From Sperchopsis tessellata (Eukaryota > Arthropoda > Insecta > Coleoptera > Hydrophilidae): DNA of 29,856 bases. Shown here piece by piece: positions 10,257 to 20,400 of the stretch (positions are counted from its first letter, which is position 1; each line of letters opens with the position of its first letter). The position numbers and the translations under genes were made by a program. The stretch lies in NCBI GenBank assembly GCA_033557685.1, contig JAWQRN010000427.1:1-29856 (forward strand). Reading direction: 5' to 3'. Below the pieces are notes generated by a model. It was given only the letters and a program-made list of their open reading frames with translations, made no database searches and was not told the origin of the DNA.

Positions 10257-10329
10257 TTAGAAAAAAATTTCTTTGAGTTTCTCACGATTTAATATCTTTA
10301 CCGGTAAGGTCAAATTCTTGCCTCCCCTA

Positions 10330-10690
10330 GAAGGGGATATACACGTCTACACGTCTGTGGTATATTTTTAGAGTTTTGACTGTTCATGGTTTTATGGTTC
10401 TGTTTGGAAGGGTTTGGCATTAAAACGCCTCGCTTGCCTAACGTGTTGGCGAGTTTTAAATATTACATTTCCTCAACTCTTATTTTTTTTTTGTTATCTC
10501 GCCAATACTCGGTTGCCAGAGCCTCGTTTGTTGTGCAGCAGGGTGTACCGCGTGCAGGTGAGGTTGACAATTGGATCAACTTGGTTAAGTTGTGAATAAT
10601 GGTTAAGAATACTGCAAAAAATATTTCTAAACATTTATTCTCCTCAGATTTGAACCAGTACACTTATCATCTGAATGAGTACATCAGGTT
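10330..10690. other. Unexplained mixed sequence next to the RTE 5' end
   Basis: Less AT-rich than its surroundings, with short overlapping open frames on both strands that look fortuitous. TTGGCGAG (10446-10453) and CTCGCCAA (10498-10505) form an 8-bp inverted repeat. It may be the untranslated 5' region of the RTE-like LINE or a separate unrecognised element. Confidence 0.3.
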
Positions 10691-10691
10691 T

Positions 10692-10693
<2 letters not shown>

Positions 10694-10771
<78 letters not shown>
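10694..10771. repeat. (AT)n microsatellite
   Basis: The longest AT run in the window, about 78 bases. It produces an artefactual poly(Tyr-Ile) open frame across 10599-10832. Confidence 0.98.
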
Positions 10772-10773
<2 letters not shown>

Positions 10774-11400
10774 TAGCTAGAACATGTCGTAGCAGGGAGC
10801 TTGAGTTGCATTATCCTAAAGGCTTACTTTAAAGTTTATCTCTTGTGGTATTTACTGCTTGAAAATCATTTAAAGTAGTTTTTTGCTAAATAAATATTAA
10901 TAATAGGTGTAGCAAGTTTTACCAAGATGACTGTGCTCTTTACAACGTATTGAGATAAATTCAAACTAGTCCACTGTTTCCCGCAACTCTCATTTGTCAC
11001 TGCCCTAAAATGTTCATTTCAGTGCTTCACACATCGAAACCCTAATACAAAGTATAGATATTATAAATGCTAAAATGTTTCATGTTCTTTTGTTACAAAT
11101 ATGGGTTATGTCATATCCAACAGAATAAACTTTGATCTCACCAAATAGAAGATGATAATGCTACTACTCCAAATCACAACTCTTCATTGTGCGTTACGAG
11201 TTTAGTGTTAGCCTCGGTCGACATTTTGATATTTTGAATCAACTGTAGGCCTATTATCGATTTGAGTAAAATAATAACATATACATAGTTTCAAGTGAAC
11301 AGGAAACATGGACAAAACCTGTAAGGACAAAACTCATAAGAAATTATATCTGTGGGATCGCTTTTTTACATAGTTGTACATTTTCCAATTTTTTACATGC
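10772..11400. other. No gene recognised
   Basis: AT-rich spacer between the microsatellite and the Tc1/mariner fragment. Nothing coding or structured could be supported. Confidence 0.4.
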
Positions 11401-11404
11401 TTCA

Positions 11405-11640
11405 ATAAGAGACTGGGTTATCTCCCTGATGACTTGTTATGGATTTGGGCATCTTCTACAATGGCTAACTAACGTAATCCACATATGCTCGATAAGATTC
11501 TACTGGGGACTTAACGCAGGCCATTCTCTAAACCGATTTCTATCTACTTGCATAAATATGGCTGCAGGGTGGGGTCTTTCGTTACTTTGTTTAGCAGACA
11601 CATTATCTTCCTCCAGTATCGCATTAATAGAAAAGTCAGT
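11405..11640 (-). pseudogene. Tc1/mariner-family transposase C-terminal remnant
   Basis: The minus strand reads ILEEDN, then NERPHPAAIF, FREWPALSPQ, a stop, NLIEHMW, and REITQSLIEACKKL. This parallels the Tc1-group pattern DDNARPHRA...MEWPALSPDLNPIEHxWD...L..AL...W, which covers the second and third catalytic acidic residues of the DDE/D domain. The Asp of EEDN and the Glu of NLIEH survive, but the Asp of SPDLN is Gln and the next codon is a stop. About 38 residues separate the two acids against the usual 34, so a small insertion is present. The N-terminal DNA-binding part was not recovered and terminal repeats were not found. Plus-strand open frames here are shadows. Confidence 0.7.
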
Positions 11641-11649
11641 GCTAACCAA

Positions 11650-14450
11650 GTTGTACACAAACATAATTCAAATGAGCCACCCTACGATGCAGTGACGGAT
11701 GCTCGGACAGGTCTTTGTGGTCTTACATGTTATACTTTTAGCCTATTTCCAAATATATGGTCAAAAACATCTAGCCCATATCCATTGTGAACATGTCTTA
11801 CGCTGTGGCGTTGATGCAATGACGAAAGAACCAAAAATCGGTACTGAATTTGAGTAGGTTTCATTTTATGACCTTACTCATTACATCAGTTACATTGTCC
11901 GATCTCCCAATTTTAACTTTGTAACCATTTTCAATTAAAGTGACCGCGAAAGCGTCATATACCTCGATAAATTGACTTATTTTGAGATTGTATGAATAAA
12001 ATCTGAATTTTCACTTATTTTTCATCATTAAAAAGCTTTTATAGCCCTCCAAATCATGTACATACAAAATGTGTTTCACAACTGTGTATTTAGTTTTTTA
12101 AATGTAATTGAATAGTAATTAAGAATTTTGGTTATATATTACTAATTTATATGATACAAATGTGTGTCTTACTGATATTTTAGTTCAATGTTATGAATAA
12201 TATCTGTTGTAAAATGGAGAACAGCTCAACTGCACTGCGACCCGTACAGTATAGGCATATTACCACTTCAGTTCATTCCAAGCTGAGAGTTGGCACTATT
12301 CTATTCATTCCGTGTACTCATAATCAGTGTGTGGAATGAATCTATTTTTTATTCTTAGTTTTATGCTATGTTTTTGGTGAATTGATCAATGCCGTTCGTC
12401 TTTATTCGTGTATTGCTTTGATGATTTTCTAAAATGCTAGAAGTTTATTTTTAACAGTGACGGCAGTGTCCCTAGTTCTACTAAACGTATTCTAAATTTT
12501 ATAAATAAGCTATCACATTATCTTTTCTATATATGTTTCGAGTGTTACCATATACACTCCTTGCACATTATTGCTGATAATTCGATTTCAAACTTCACGA
12601 TATTTACGTTTTTTCATAATATAGCCAAAAACAAAAAGAGAGACGACCTTACAAACCTGAATGATTGTATCGCTTTTAAAAAACTATGCTGACACAATTC
12701 TAAAAATCATATTAAAAAATGACCCCTCCAAGCACAATTTTAAAATATGTACCGTGAATCTTATAATTGGAGTATCTTTGAAGGAACCGCAGAATTTATG
12801 AAACCACTTTTATCCTTGGCCCATTTGGAAAATAACGATTTCATTATAAAAGGAGGAGTTTAAAGTTATCGAAGCTCAATAACTTGATTAAAAATTATTA
12901 ACAGCTGTTTACGTGGTATTCATCTCCCGCATTCGACACGGAATTAAATCAATCTTAAACTCCGTCCGCTCTTATTTTACGAGCTTGTTAAGACTTTAAA
13001 GGAAATAAAGACGTGGCCTAAAGGTGTCGGTTAACCAGAAATAATTAAAATTTTATTGTATAAAGAACACTTTACACGTAATTATGATTACGAAATTGCT
13101 TTTCTTGAACAAGGACAGTAAGTCATACGGAGTATAATTCGATATTAATTACGAACGACTTACATGTGTAGAAATTTGCACAAGAACTGTTTCGCAGAAT
13201 CGAAATTTACTTTGTATATATCTCCAATGCTGTCAGAATAAATTTGGCTACCAAATTCAGGCGTAAAATGATGACCTGATAAATTAAATTGGCTGATATA
13301 TTTAATTTCAACTCCTGTTATGATGTATTGTCATGATTCAATCTCGTTTCTTGTCTCAACAAGACTACAAGCGATAGACTCAATTGATATTATTCAGTTC
13401 CTCTTTCCTAACCCTGTAGTTGTACACTAAAACATAATTGGCAACAATAGTAAGGAAAAATAAATAATTGTTTAAATTACTTATGTAAGTAGCTTCTCAT
13501 ATAATCTATTACGTGTCGTTCCAAAGCCATAGTTCTAGTAATAATTATTAAAGATAGCTGCTTCTCAGTGTACGTGACAAAAACCTATCCCAGAATATAA
13601 CCACTTTTTTCAACTCTTCTTTAAAAATGAGAAATTTGCCCATTTTATATAGCACTTGTTGTGTGAATATCCATTAATTTGTATTATTAAAAAATATTTC
13701 CTGTAGAGAATAAATTCCTAAAATCACGTCTCAGATAGTTACACAACATTAAGAGCTATCACAGACCCATGGCTCTATGAGGACTGATCATAGATGAAAC
13801 ATTTTATACAAAAATAAGGAATTTCAAACGGATCTCTAAAAATAACATTAAAAATAAACTTTTCTGAGAAACTATAACTATGAAGTCTATTACATAATAT
13901 ATGTATTTGTACATTATCAAATGCACGTTAATATAGTCACGAGTCCTATCATCATAGCCCTAACATCAAAGTGCTAATATTTTCTTATGAAAAAATCAAA
14001 CACAAACGTCTGTGTTATGCAATGTTTTCATTAACGTTGGTACAGTTTAAGTGTAAGATAAAGGAGAACATTGTTAAAATAATAGGGCTATGCATCTACT
14101 TTCAACGTCAGATTGGATAAAAATAAAATAATGGAATATATCCTAAGCTGGAAATAGGTTTCTTATTTTTACTTTTTATATGAAATATGGACTAATTTTT
14201 CTGCTTAAAAGTATAATCTTCTATTTATTTTTCATCAAAAATTTAAATGTAAATGAGCAAACATTCAATAAAAAATCTCATCTAAAATGTATACAATTTT
14301 CACAAAAGTATCCTAATTTGTATGTACCCTACAACTAATTTGTTGTAACGTAATTATATAATACAATTTAGACTTAATAAGTTATAGATTACCGTTAACA
14401 TTTCTTAGAGGATTAACTGTCATTAAAGGCATCTTTATTAAGAGACGATC
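11650..14450. other. Long AT-rich region without recognised genes
   Basis: No coding region is supported. Two things stand out: a cluster of three CATTCC/GGAATG words at 12272-12341, two of them forming an inverted repeat, and a higher-complexity stretch at about 12780-13060 that could be conserved non-coding DNA. Confidence 0.4.
12303..12341. repeat. 9-bp perfect inverted repeat
   Basis: ATTCATTCC (12303-12311) and GGAATGAAT (12333-12341) with a 21-base loop. A third copy of TTCATTCC is at 12272-12279. The core equals the TEAD/Scalloped-type CATTCC word; a regulatory role is speculative. Confidence 0.6.
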
Positions 14451-14459
14451 CCCGGGCTA

Positions 14460-14729
14460 TTGTCCGAACAAAATTTATCTGCCATACTGTCCATTAATAT
14501 GCGCCTTCTTTCGTTACACCAGTTTTCGAAAACGTGCTATCAATTCCAAGTAATCCTAAGATATGAATTTTCGAACCGTAAAGTATGTCCAGTATATGGG
14601 CTCCATGAAAGGGTAACAAAATATGTATATGCCGTCGCCATGTTACAGGTGTATGGGAGAATGTCTCACAATAGCTGCTCCGCATATACATTAAATGTCT
14701 TCAAGGATAAACTGGAATTAGAACAGTAA
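14460..14729 (+). other. Unidentified open frame, probably fortuitous
   Basis: An 89-codon open frame with an overlapping 65-codon frame on the other strand. Composition is mixed and slightly less AT-rich than its flanks. No motif or family is recognised, and no splice sites or promoter support either strand. It may be a scrap of an unrecognised repeat. Confidence 0.15.
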
Positions 14730-15410
14730 GCTCCTGATTTGTTGATGCATAATGCGGAAAAGGTGACGTTCTTGTCACAATAGCAGTTGCATAATACAGT
14801 TACAAAATACTAAATAAAAAACTCTGTACTTTCATTGCAGTTCTATGCAAAGAACTTTTGATTATTTATTTTTTTTTATTTTTAAAGAATTTGACGTCTG
14901 TCCGATTTTACATATACAGGTGATGGAAATAGTTATATTTTCAAAATATTTATTTTTATATCTAGTGTAGTGTTGACTGGTATTCATTTTTTAATAATTC
15001 CAAAATACAGAAACGTTACAAAAGCTGCTATGATATTCTGTTGTGCATTATTTATTTTGCGTTGTGTTTCAGTAGTTTGCTATTTCACTAACTTTAAAAT
15101 TATTGTTTTGTAGTGGTAGAGGTTTTATATTTCTATCAGACATGTCTGGTTACTTCTATTTGTATTGTGATAAATTATTAATATGACTACCATATTCTTT
15201 TGCTTATTAAAATACTATTGTTATCGCAACGCTAGCTCATCGTGGGTATGAAATATATATTGTTGGGGAGGAAATATAAATAAGTATTGTATAGTGTTAG
15301 TGTCTTAGGATTTTCGAAGTTTTTCGGTTGCAGTTCTTAAGGATCTTTAAAAAAATAACAAAATAAAAATCTCTGATTACAAATATAAGACATAAAAAGG
15401 AAATTTTCAA
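14730..15410. other. No gene recognised
   Basis: AT-rich spacer upstream of PLE copy 3. No supported feature. Confidence 0.4.
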
Positions 15411-15515
15411 TGCACTGAATTAATTCGTTAAAGTAACATCACTCACCTCAAAAAAATCCATTGCAACAATGGACGAAATGTCGGCACTTATCAGAGCCTC
15501 AGTATGGCTTCCACC
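15411..15515 (+). mobile_element. PLE copy 3, 3' tail (left half)
   Basis: It aligns with copy 1 at about 3054-3157. Shared blocks include AAGTAACATC, then TTGCAACARTGGACGAAAYG, GGCACTTATYAGAGC and CCACC. Only the non-coding tail is present. It is interrupted at 15516 by the A-tail of a nested LINE and resumes at 16255. Confidence 0.8.
15457..15478 (+). other. PLE tail hairpin plus GAAA, perfect stem
   Basis: TCCATTG (15457-15463) and CAATGGA (15467-15473) form a perfect 7-bp stem with a CAA loop, followed by C and GAAA (15475-15478). This is the copy 3 counterpart of the hairpin at 3100-3122. Stem changes keep pairing in most positions, which favours selection on structure in the parent element. 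An intact CUGAUGA is not visible upstream. Confidence 0.45.
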
Positions 15516-16250
15516 TTTTTTTTGAGGAGGGGAATTCCTCATGGACACTCCGAACTTCATCTAACGTTCGGAGTAGTGCTAGACTTCAACCAGCTAAAAC
15601 CCCTCCCTCTCTTCTCCTCATCCACTCCGGGACCGCTCACGCATTACGTCAAGGTGGAGGGTGTCTCTTATTGTCTTCTTTTCCTCTTATCCGTCATCGG
15701 TATGATCATGCTGTCGCTGTCGAATCCATTTGTCCCTTTCCCAATCTTGTTCCACTTTCTCTCGGTCTCCAGCATAGTTTATATGAAATTTTTGGGCTCC
15801 AGTCTCACGTCAATTTCAAGCTCCACCATCCGCCTCTCCGAGTCAAACCTTGGGCACCCAAAGATTGTGTGTTCCGGTGTATCCCGAATGACGCTTCTGA
15901 CCTCCTCAAAATACACTCACGTGTCTTCGCTCTCTCTCTTTATTCTGTACAGGTATTCTCTGAAATACCCATGACCCGGTAATACATGTTTCAGGTGGTA
16001 TCCAACCTCTTCATATTTATTATCGATCCATGGCTTTATCCATCTGATGAGTCTGTGTGTCCATGGGTTATCTGTTACGTCCTCCCACTCAATCTGCCAT
16101 CTTATCACCAGCTCCTGCCTGGCATCATTTGCAGTCACGCCTCCATAGTGCCTTTCGCTTCTTTCTATTGCCAATAAATGAGCAGGTGGTAATCCAGCTA
16201 TTACCCCTATGGTCACTACGGCTACAGTGCGATATGCCGAACTTGGATTT
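15516..16250 (-). mobile_element. R1-clade-like LINE, 5'-truncated, nested in PLE tail
   Basis: Read on the minus strand it starts at SSAYRTVAVVTIGVIAGLPP, runs through ERSERHYGG, RWQIEW, THRLIRWIKPWIDNKYEEVG and YHLKHVLPGHGYFREYLYRI, and reaches a CCHC-like end (DTC ... H ... FGCPRF region, frame disturbed). This is the C-terminal part of R1-type LINE ORF2, after the RT domain, where GHG.F..YL.R and the terminal zinc knuckle are diagnostic. The 3' end is an eight-A tail (plus strand T run 15516-15523). TTCCACC at 15509-15515 and TTTCACC at 16248-16254 flank it as a probable target-site duplication with one mismatch. Confidence 0.8.
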
Positions 16251-16252
16251 CA
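15917..16252 (-). pseudogene. R1-like LINE ORF2 C-terminal open fragment
   Basis: About 110 codons remain open on the minus strand, from SSAYRTVAVV to YLYRIKRESEDTC. Downstream the frame meets stops, with LWVPKV read in place of FGCPRF. No start codon belongs here; the fragment is the truncated middle of a longer ORF. The overlapping plus-strand frames at 15461-16257 are shadows. Confidence 0.78.
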
Positions 16253-16254
16253 CC

Positions 16255-16276
16255 TGAAAACAACATTCATATAGAG
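16255..16276 (+). mobile_element. PLE copy 3, 3' tail (right half after LINE)
   Basis: TGAAAACAACATTCATATAGAG aligns base for base with copy 1 at 3160-3181 with about 15 of 22 identities by eye. This continuation directly after the putative target-site duplication is why the LINE is called nested. Confidence 0.5.
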
Positions 16277-16405
16277 TGAACTCATTTACGACAGAATAAA
16301 ATCTATATCAGTCATAATAAATGATATATTTACTTACGTACCCTACTGGACAAATGGAACTTTTTTTAAAAAACTTATATTTTAAATCTACCACAACATA
16401 CTCAG

Positions 16406-16625
16406 AAATCTTGGTGAAGAGTACGTATCAACTTTGGATGTAAACCACATAGTATTTGAAGACATATTCACTCATAAAGTGGCTCATATGAAATCTACTG
16501 GAAAATTGTTGTTAATTGAACATTCAATCGAAAAAATAATTTACATTGATAAAATCAAGGAAGTGTTACGAAATAATATAAAAGTTAATCGCGGTGTTTC
16601 ATTAACTGGAACAGTGCGAATGTAG
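16406..16625 (+). CDS. Unidentified small open frame or exon
   Basis: After an acceptor-like ACATACTCAG (ending 16405) the frame reads NLGEEYVSTLDVNHIVFED, then HMKSTGKLLLIEHSIEKII and KIKEVLRNN, ending VSLTGTVRM and a stop at 16625. Residue mix is protein-like with alternating charged and hydrophobic positions. I do not recognise it. It might be the end of ORF1 of the LINE that follows, an exon, or chance. No ATG lies at its beginning; the first in-frame Met is internal. Confidence 0.3.
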
Positions 16626-16780
16626 TGACTCGAAACCATGAGCGTACGACACTTCTGATCTCCGGGAAGTAGGATTGCTTGGTTCTCCCCCCAGTGGCCT
16701 GCCGGATGGACTTAGATAACCCTTTCGCATCTGCTACTCAGAAAGATATCCGGGATGATGAGGCAGATTTTTAGAAGTAT
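16626..16780. other. GC-richer leader of the downstream LINE, unexplained
   Basis: A less AT-rich patch (CTCCGGGAAG, CCCCCCAGTGGCCTGCCGG) between the small open frame and the LINE endonuclease. It is probably part of the same element, for instance ORF1 or an untranslated region, but nothing is recognised. Confidence 0.3.
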
Positions 16781-16809
16781 AACTACGAATATTATTATTA
16801 AATATTCAT

Positions 16810-17130
16810 GGATTTAACATTTTATTCATTTGTACAAGATCTTAAGTACCCCCCATTTCTGGCCATTACGGAACATTAGTACAGACACTTGGAACCATGT
16901 GTATTGGAACGTTATTGAGTGGTTTTGTTTTATGATAAAGAGAATCTCTTGCGTGGGGTAGTGCTGTTGTGGTGAGAGAGGATATTTTCCGGATTATAAT
17001 GTATTCGTGTTGCCTATTTATAGGTTCCAGCTGGGCGATTTTAATGTATTTTTGGAGAAATTCGATATGTTATTGTCTCAGTTTAAAGCGTCAGATCATG
17101 TTATTATTACAGGCGGTTTAATTTGAACTT
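16810..17130 (+). pseudogene. LINE A endonuclease remnant
   Basis: It reads FVQDLKYPPFLAITE, matching the AITETW motif with its metal-binding Glu, then YDKRESLAW and GSAVVVREDIF (usually RGGGVAIxVRxDI), and after a frameshift EKFDMLLSQFKASDHVIITG, which leads into the GDFN motif, here lost. The domain nicks DNA to prime reverse transcription. Degeneration is heavy. Confidence 0.6.
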
Positions 17131-17639
17131 TGTGAGAAGTTCGTCTACCTGAAATCAGTTTTTGGAGAGTATACTGTTCAGTTACGGTTTACGCGTGCAT
17201 GCCAGTCGGACTACCATAATGACAAGGTTTTCTGGCATTAAAATTGACAACGCCTGCACAATTTTTTTATTCTTCGAATCATGAGTTGGTATACGCTTTA
17301 ATTCGCTTGCTCAGGGAAATACAAAAATTGCTAGGTGGAGTCGTGCTTATGGCGTCAGAAATATTTGTAAATTTGAATGAAGTTGATTGAACTGTAGATC
17401 TTGATCTTTGTGTTGACGATAATTCCAATAATTTTATTAATATTTTGGGGAAGAAGTGAACTGAAGTAATAAAACTGAAAAACAGAAAGACTGATTAACA
17501 ATAGGAATAAAAAATAAAAAAATAGTAAGCTCATTTTGGCTTACATAAGAAGGTAAATCCCCGAAAATTAGTTTTACAATTATTTTTACAAAAAAAAATG
17601 AAAAAAATTAAAATATCAAAAAAAGTGTAATTTTGGAAA

Positions 17640-18520
17640 GGTTGAATAATTCATCAAATATTCAGGGAATCTTGAAGAGTGGTGAATGAGCTGCCTGGTG
17701 TAAGTAGTGATAGATTCCGTGAAGTGTGTTGGATGTACGGCGATAGAATGATAGAGGATCCAATTCTCATATCAAATGAACTCAACGAATATTTTTGTTC
17801 CGTTGCTTGGCGTATTGCTACAAATTTTACATGCAATATAGATCCAATGACATATGTGAAGGTGAATCACAGCAAAACGTTTTTTCTTTTTCCAACGCAT
17901 CTTGATGAAATGCCATCTGTATTGAGAAACAAGTCTAATGGGGTGGATGGCGTTCAGTTGAATATGTTCAGGTGTTTACCCTGTATGTTGTGCTAGTTTT
18001 TCCGGAGTTATTATTTTTTTACTGCGAGAGGGGACGTTTCCTTCCTACTTTATAACTTGGAAAAGGGAGGCCCTGTATTTACTCCGCTTAGCTTCAGACC
18101 AATTTCTTTGTTGCCTATTCTATCGAAGGGGCTGAAAATGATTAATAATGTGAGAGTGAAGAGATTCTTAGACCGCAATAATTTGTTAATCAATTCTCAA
18201 TTTGGCTTCAGGGAGCGCATGTCTACATCGGATGCCATTTATAATTATCTAAAAAACGTTTATGTAAATATTTACAAAAAAGAAGCAATTGCTACAATTT
18301 TCTGTGATTTATTTAAGGCTTCCGGTTGCATCTTTCATTCGCTTCTTTTGCGCAAAAAATTAATCTTATGGCTTTCGCAGTGGGACGAATCAGTGGTTTC
18401 GCATTTATCTTAACGGTCACATTTTTCAGGTTTCAAATCTTGATCTTAGATTGTTTTTGCTCTTTATTAATTATTTAGTTTTTTTTTTCAGAGTAAATAA
18501 GCGTATTCTGCAATTCATAA
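17640..18520 (+). pseudogene. LINE A reverse transcriptase remnant
   Basis: Open stretches at 17679-17996 and 18057-18413 carry NELNEYFCSVA (pre-RT block), FPTHLDEMPSVLRNKSNGVD (RT block 1, KxxGxDG), LSFRPISLLPILSKGLKMIN (RT block 2), LINSQFGFRERMSTSDAIYN (RT block 3) and IFCDLFKASG (motif A, with KAFD changed to KASG). In another frame it goes on YGFRSGTNQWFRIYLNGHIF and QVSNLDL, then jumps directly to LFLLFINYL. The block with PQGSxLGP, and hence motif B, has been deleted between those. Confidence 0.82.
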
Positions 18521-19930
18521 GTGAGGAAGCTTGTTGAACACAATGTCGTCCCATATTAATTAGGGATGGCATTTGACGAAATTTTCTCTTTACATTTATG
18601 TAATTTTATCAATTATATTGAAACGCTGAAATAGTATTCCACTCAGATTCAATGTTTACGCATGCAACATTCGTCATAATTAGAATTTAAGCCTTTTCGG
18701 ACCAGAGCTAACACTAAGCCAGAACTCCCCGTACTCTAATTGTTTAGTGTATTTTATCCGGCTGCCTGGGACATGTGTCGATTTCCCAGGCTTGGGATAG
18801 TCCGACGGAAATCAAAGAATGTGGTGTTAAAAATCGTACATTAACCATTAGCTATTTAGTGGGTAGTGTTGATAGATTGCCATTTTAATGTATTTGTCTT
18901 CATTAAAACTGTTCACATTAATAATTGATATACTATTTGATTGCATTGGGAATTTAAAAAACCTGGATAGTTACTTCCTTTAATGTTGAGCTCCTTTCTA
19001 TTATCAGTTACATTTTCCACCAGATACATATACGTACTTTTAAACTACAAAGTCATTTAGAAAAATATATCAGATTCATTAGAGCATATTTGGATAAAAA
19101 TATCAGAATATCTTATATACTCGAAGTAAGTTTTAGAAGTTTTCTTAATAAATATGAGAATTGTATTGAATTTAATGTTAGTGCCTTACATTTTTATGAT
19201 AACATCTAGCTTACATATTCACTTATACCTTTTAATTTGAAGTAACTGATAATTTAACACAAGATATCCCGCTAGTGCACTTTATGATGCTATTATAGTG
19301 TATTGTATGATTAATGTGACCTGATTACCTAAGGCTCACTGAATTCATACCTTTTGGAAGTTCAAGCGCTTCAATGGCTATGCATTTTCTTGTGGAAGTG
19401 TGATTACCGATTTTAACAGCAATTTAATAGCACTGTTTGATGTTAATGGTCCATGTTTAGTAAAACTATCTCTTTGCAAATTACTACTAACTTTAGGCTG
19501 GCAATGTTAGTACGGGGTAAAGCAAAAAAAAACAAACGCATTTCTATTCTCTTTGTTTGGCAGTTTTATAAACGACTGAGCTTATATTGCTATGCGTCAT
19601 GAAACAATACGTTTGTGGGATGTTGTATGTATGATGATAGCATAAGACGAATTTGAGAAAATGCAATATATATTAAATAACATTCGAACGGCTCTTGTCA
19701 TTATTCTGGTTTTGAGGTACATGAACGAAATTAATGATTATTTCTCATTAGTACAAATTAATGCTTTTCTTGATATTGAAATCTTGAAATTTTATAACGG
19801 TGATGCTTTGCCTAAGATAGCTAGAACACTTAAAGATATCTACTGTGGCAGTGGAGTCTACGTACAAAATTGTTCAAGTTGTTTGAGAGGATACTTGTAT
19901 ACCAAGCTTATAAGCTAAAAACTAAATTTC
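18521..19930. other. Region without recognised genes; contains one strong hairpin
   Basis: AT-rich apart from 18690-18860, which is more complex. TATCC plus GCCTGGGA (18755-18771) pairs with TCCCAGGC plus GGATA (18784-18799) around a 12-base loop. An 85-codon plus-strand open frame at 19661-19918 is unrecognised and not supported as a gene. Confidence 0.45.
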
Positions 19931-20400
19931 ATAATTTAGCTCTACTTAATCTAGGGTTAGTGCAAGCTACGTTTTTTCTACGGCATTGCTGACATTTTCT
20001 GGTCCATTAATGGTGGTGGAATTGATTTCGCTCTTATTTATGGACTACTCTAAGGCATTTGGCATAATTTACCATCAGATAATGCATACTATTCTTCATT
20101 CCATTGGCTTTTGAATCGAATCGGTTGATTTGTTTTCTTCCAATTTTGGGAATAGGACACATAAGGTTATTCTTTTGGATCAGTATTCTCTCCTCGCTAT
20201 TTTCAATTTGGGGGTACTACATCACATATCCATTTTGGGGCCATTATTGTACACAATTTCTGCTTCTACCCTTTACAATCCTTTAGCAACTAAAGTCTAG
20301 TATATTCGCTGACGAACCTTATGCATATCTTTAGTATACATATTTTAATGAGTTGAAATCTTCAGTAATGAACTATGGCAGTATTTAAACTCTCGGGGTT
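19930..20400 (+). pseudogene. LINE remnant B, RT fragment (Jockey/CR1 type)
   Basis: The plus strand, with frame shifts, reads TALLTFSGPLMVVELISLLF, then MDYSKAFGIIYHQIM (motif A, KAFDTIDHQ expected), HSIGF, THKVILLDQYS, GVLHHISILGPLLYT (motif B, PQGSILGPLL expected), NPLATKV/SSIFADEPYAY (motif C, YADDTQ expected) and NELKSSVMNYG. The order of RT motifs A, B and C is intact, but each has lost a key residue. Wording differs from LINE A, so this is a second family or copy. Confidence 0.75.

Larger units (their letters stand above)
7665..10320 (-). mobile_element. RTE-like non-LTR retrotransposon, decayed
   Basis: Read on the minus strand, the element runs from an apurinic-type endonuclease (10256 downward) through a linker and reverse transcriptase to a short C-terminal domain, and ends in an AATAAATAAATAAA-type tail (plus strand TTTATTTATTTATT, about 7672-7687). 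This order and the CFDP2-like endonuclease fit the RTE/BovB group; the exact clade is not certain. The upstream region at 10256-10320 still reads LIATYNIRRI, the start of the endonuclease fold, in another frame. Stops and frameshifts occur throughout, and a (TA)n-containing insert splits the RT. Confidence 0.82.
16780..18520 (+). mobile_element. Jockey/CR1-type LINE remnant A
   Basis: On the plus strand an endonuclease remnant (about 16810-17130) is followed by a degraded linker and a recognisable RT. Order, spacing and motif wording fit Jockey/CR1-group LINEs; the family is not resolved. Stops and frameshifts are frequent in the endonuclease and linker. The right end at about 18520 follows an internal deletion in the RT, and no A-tail was identified. 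Confidence 0.75.

Noticed and set aside
10599..10832. 77-codon plus-strand frame with a Tyr-Ile repeat
   Set aside because: It is the translation of the (AT)n microsatellite at 10694-10771.
11429..11790. Two plus-strand frames (88 and 80 codons)
   Set aside because: They overlap the antisense Tc1/mariner transposase remnant, or flank it, and have no recognisable domain.
15461..15982. Two long overlapping plus-strand frames (173 and 156 codons)
   Set aside because: They are antisense to the R1-like LINE C-terminal region, which explains the open length and the GC-richer composition.
19661..19918. 85-codon plus-strand frame upstream of LINE B
   Set aside because: Same strand as LINE B but no LINE motif is visible; composition fits AT-rich chance.
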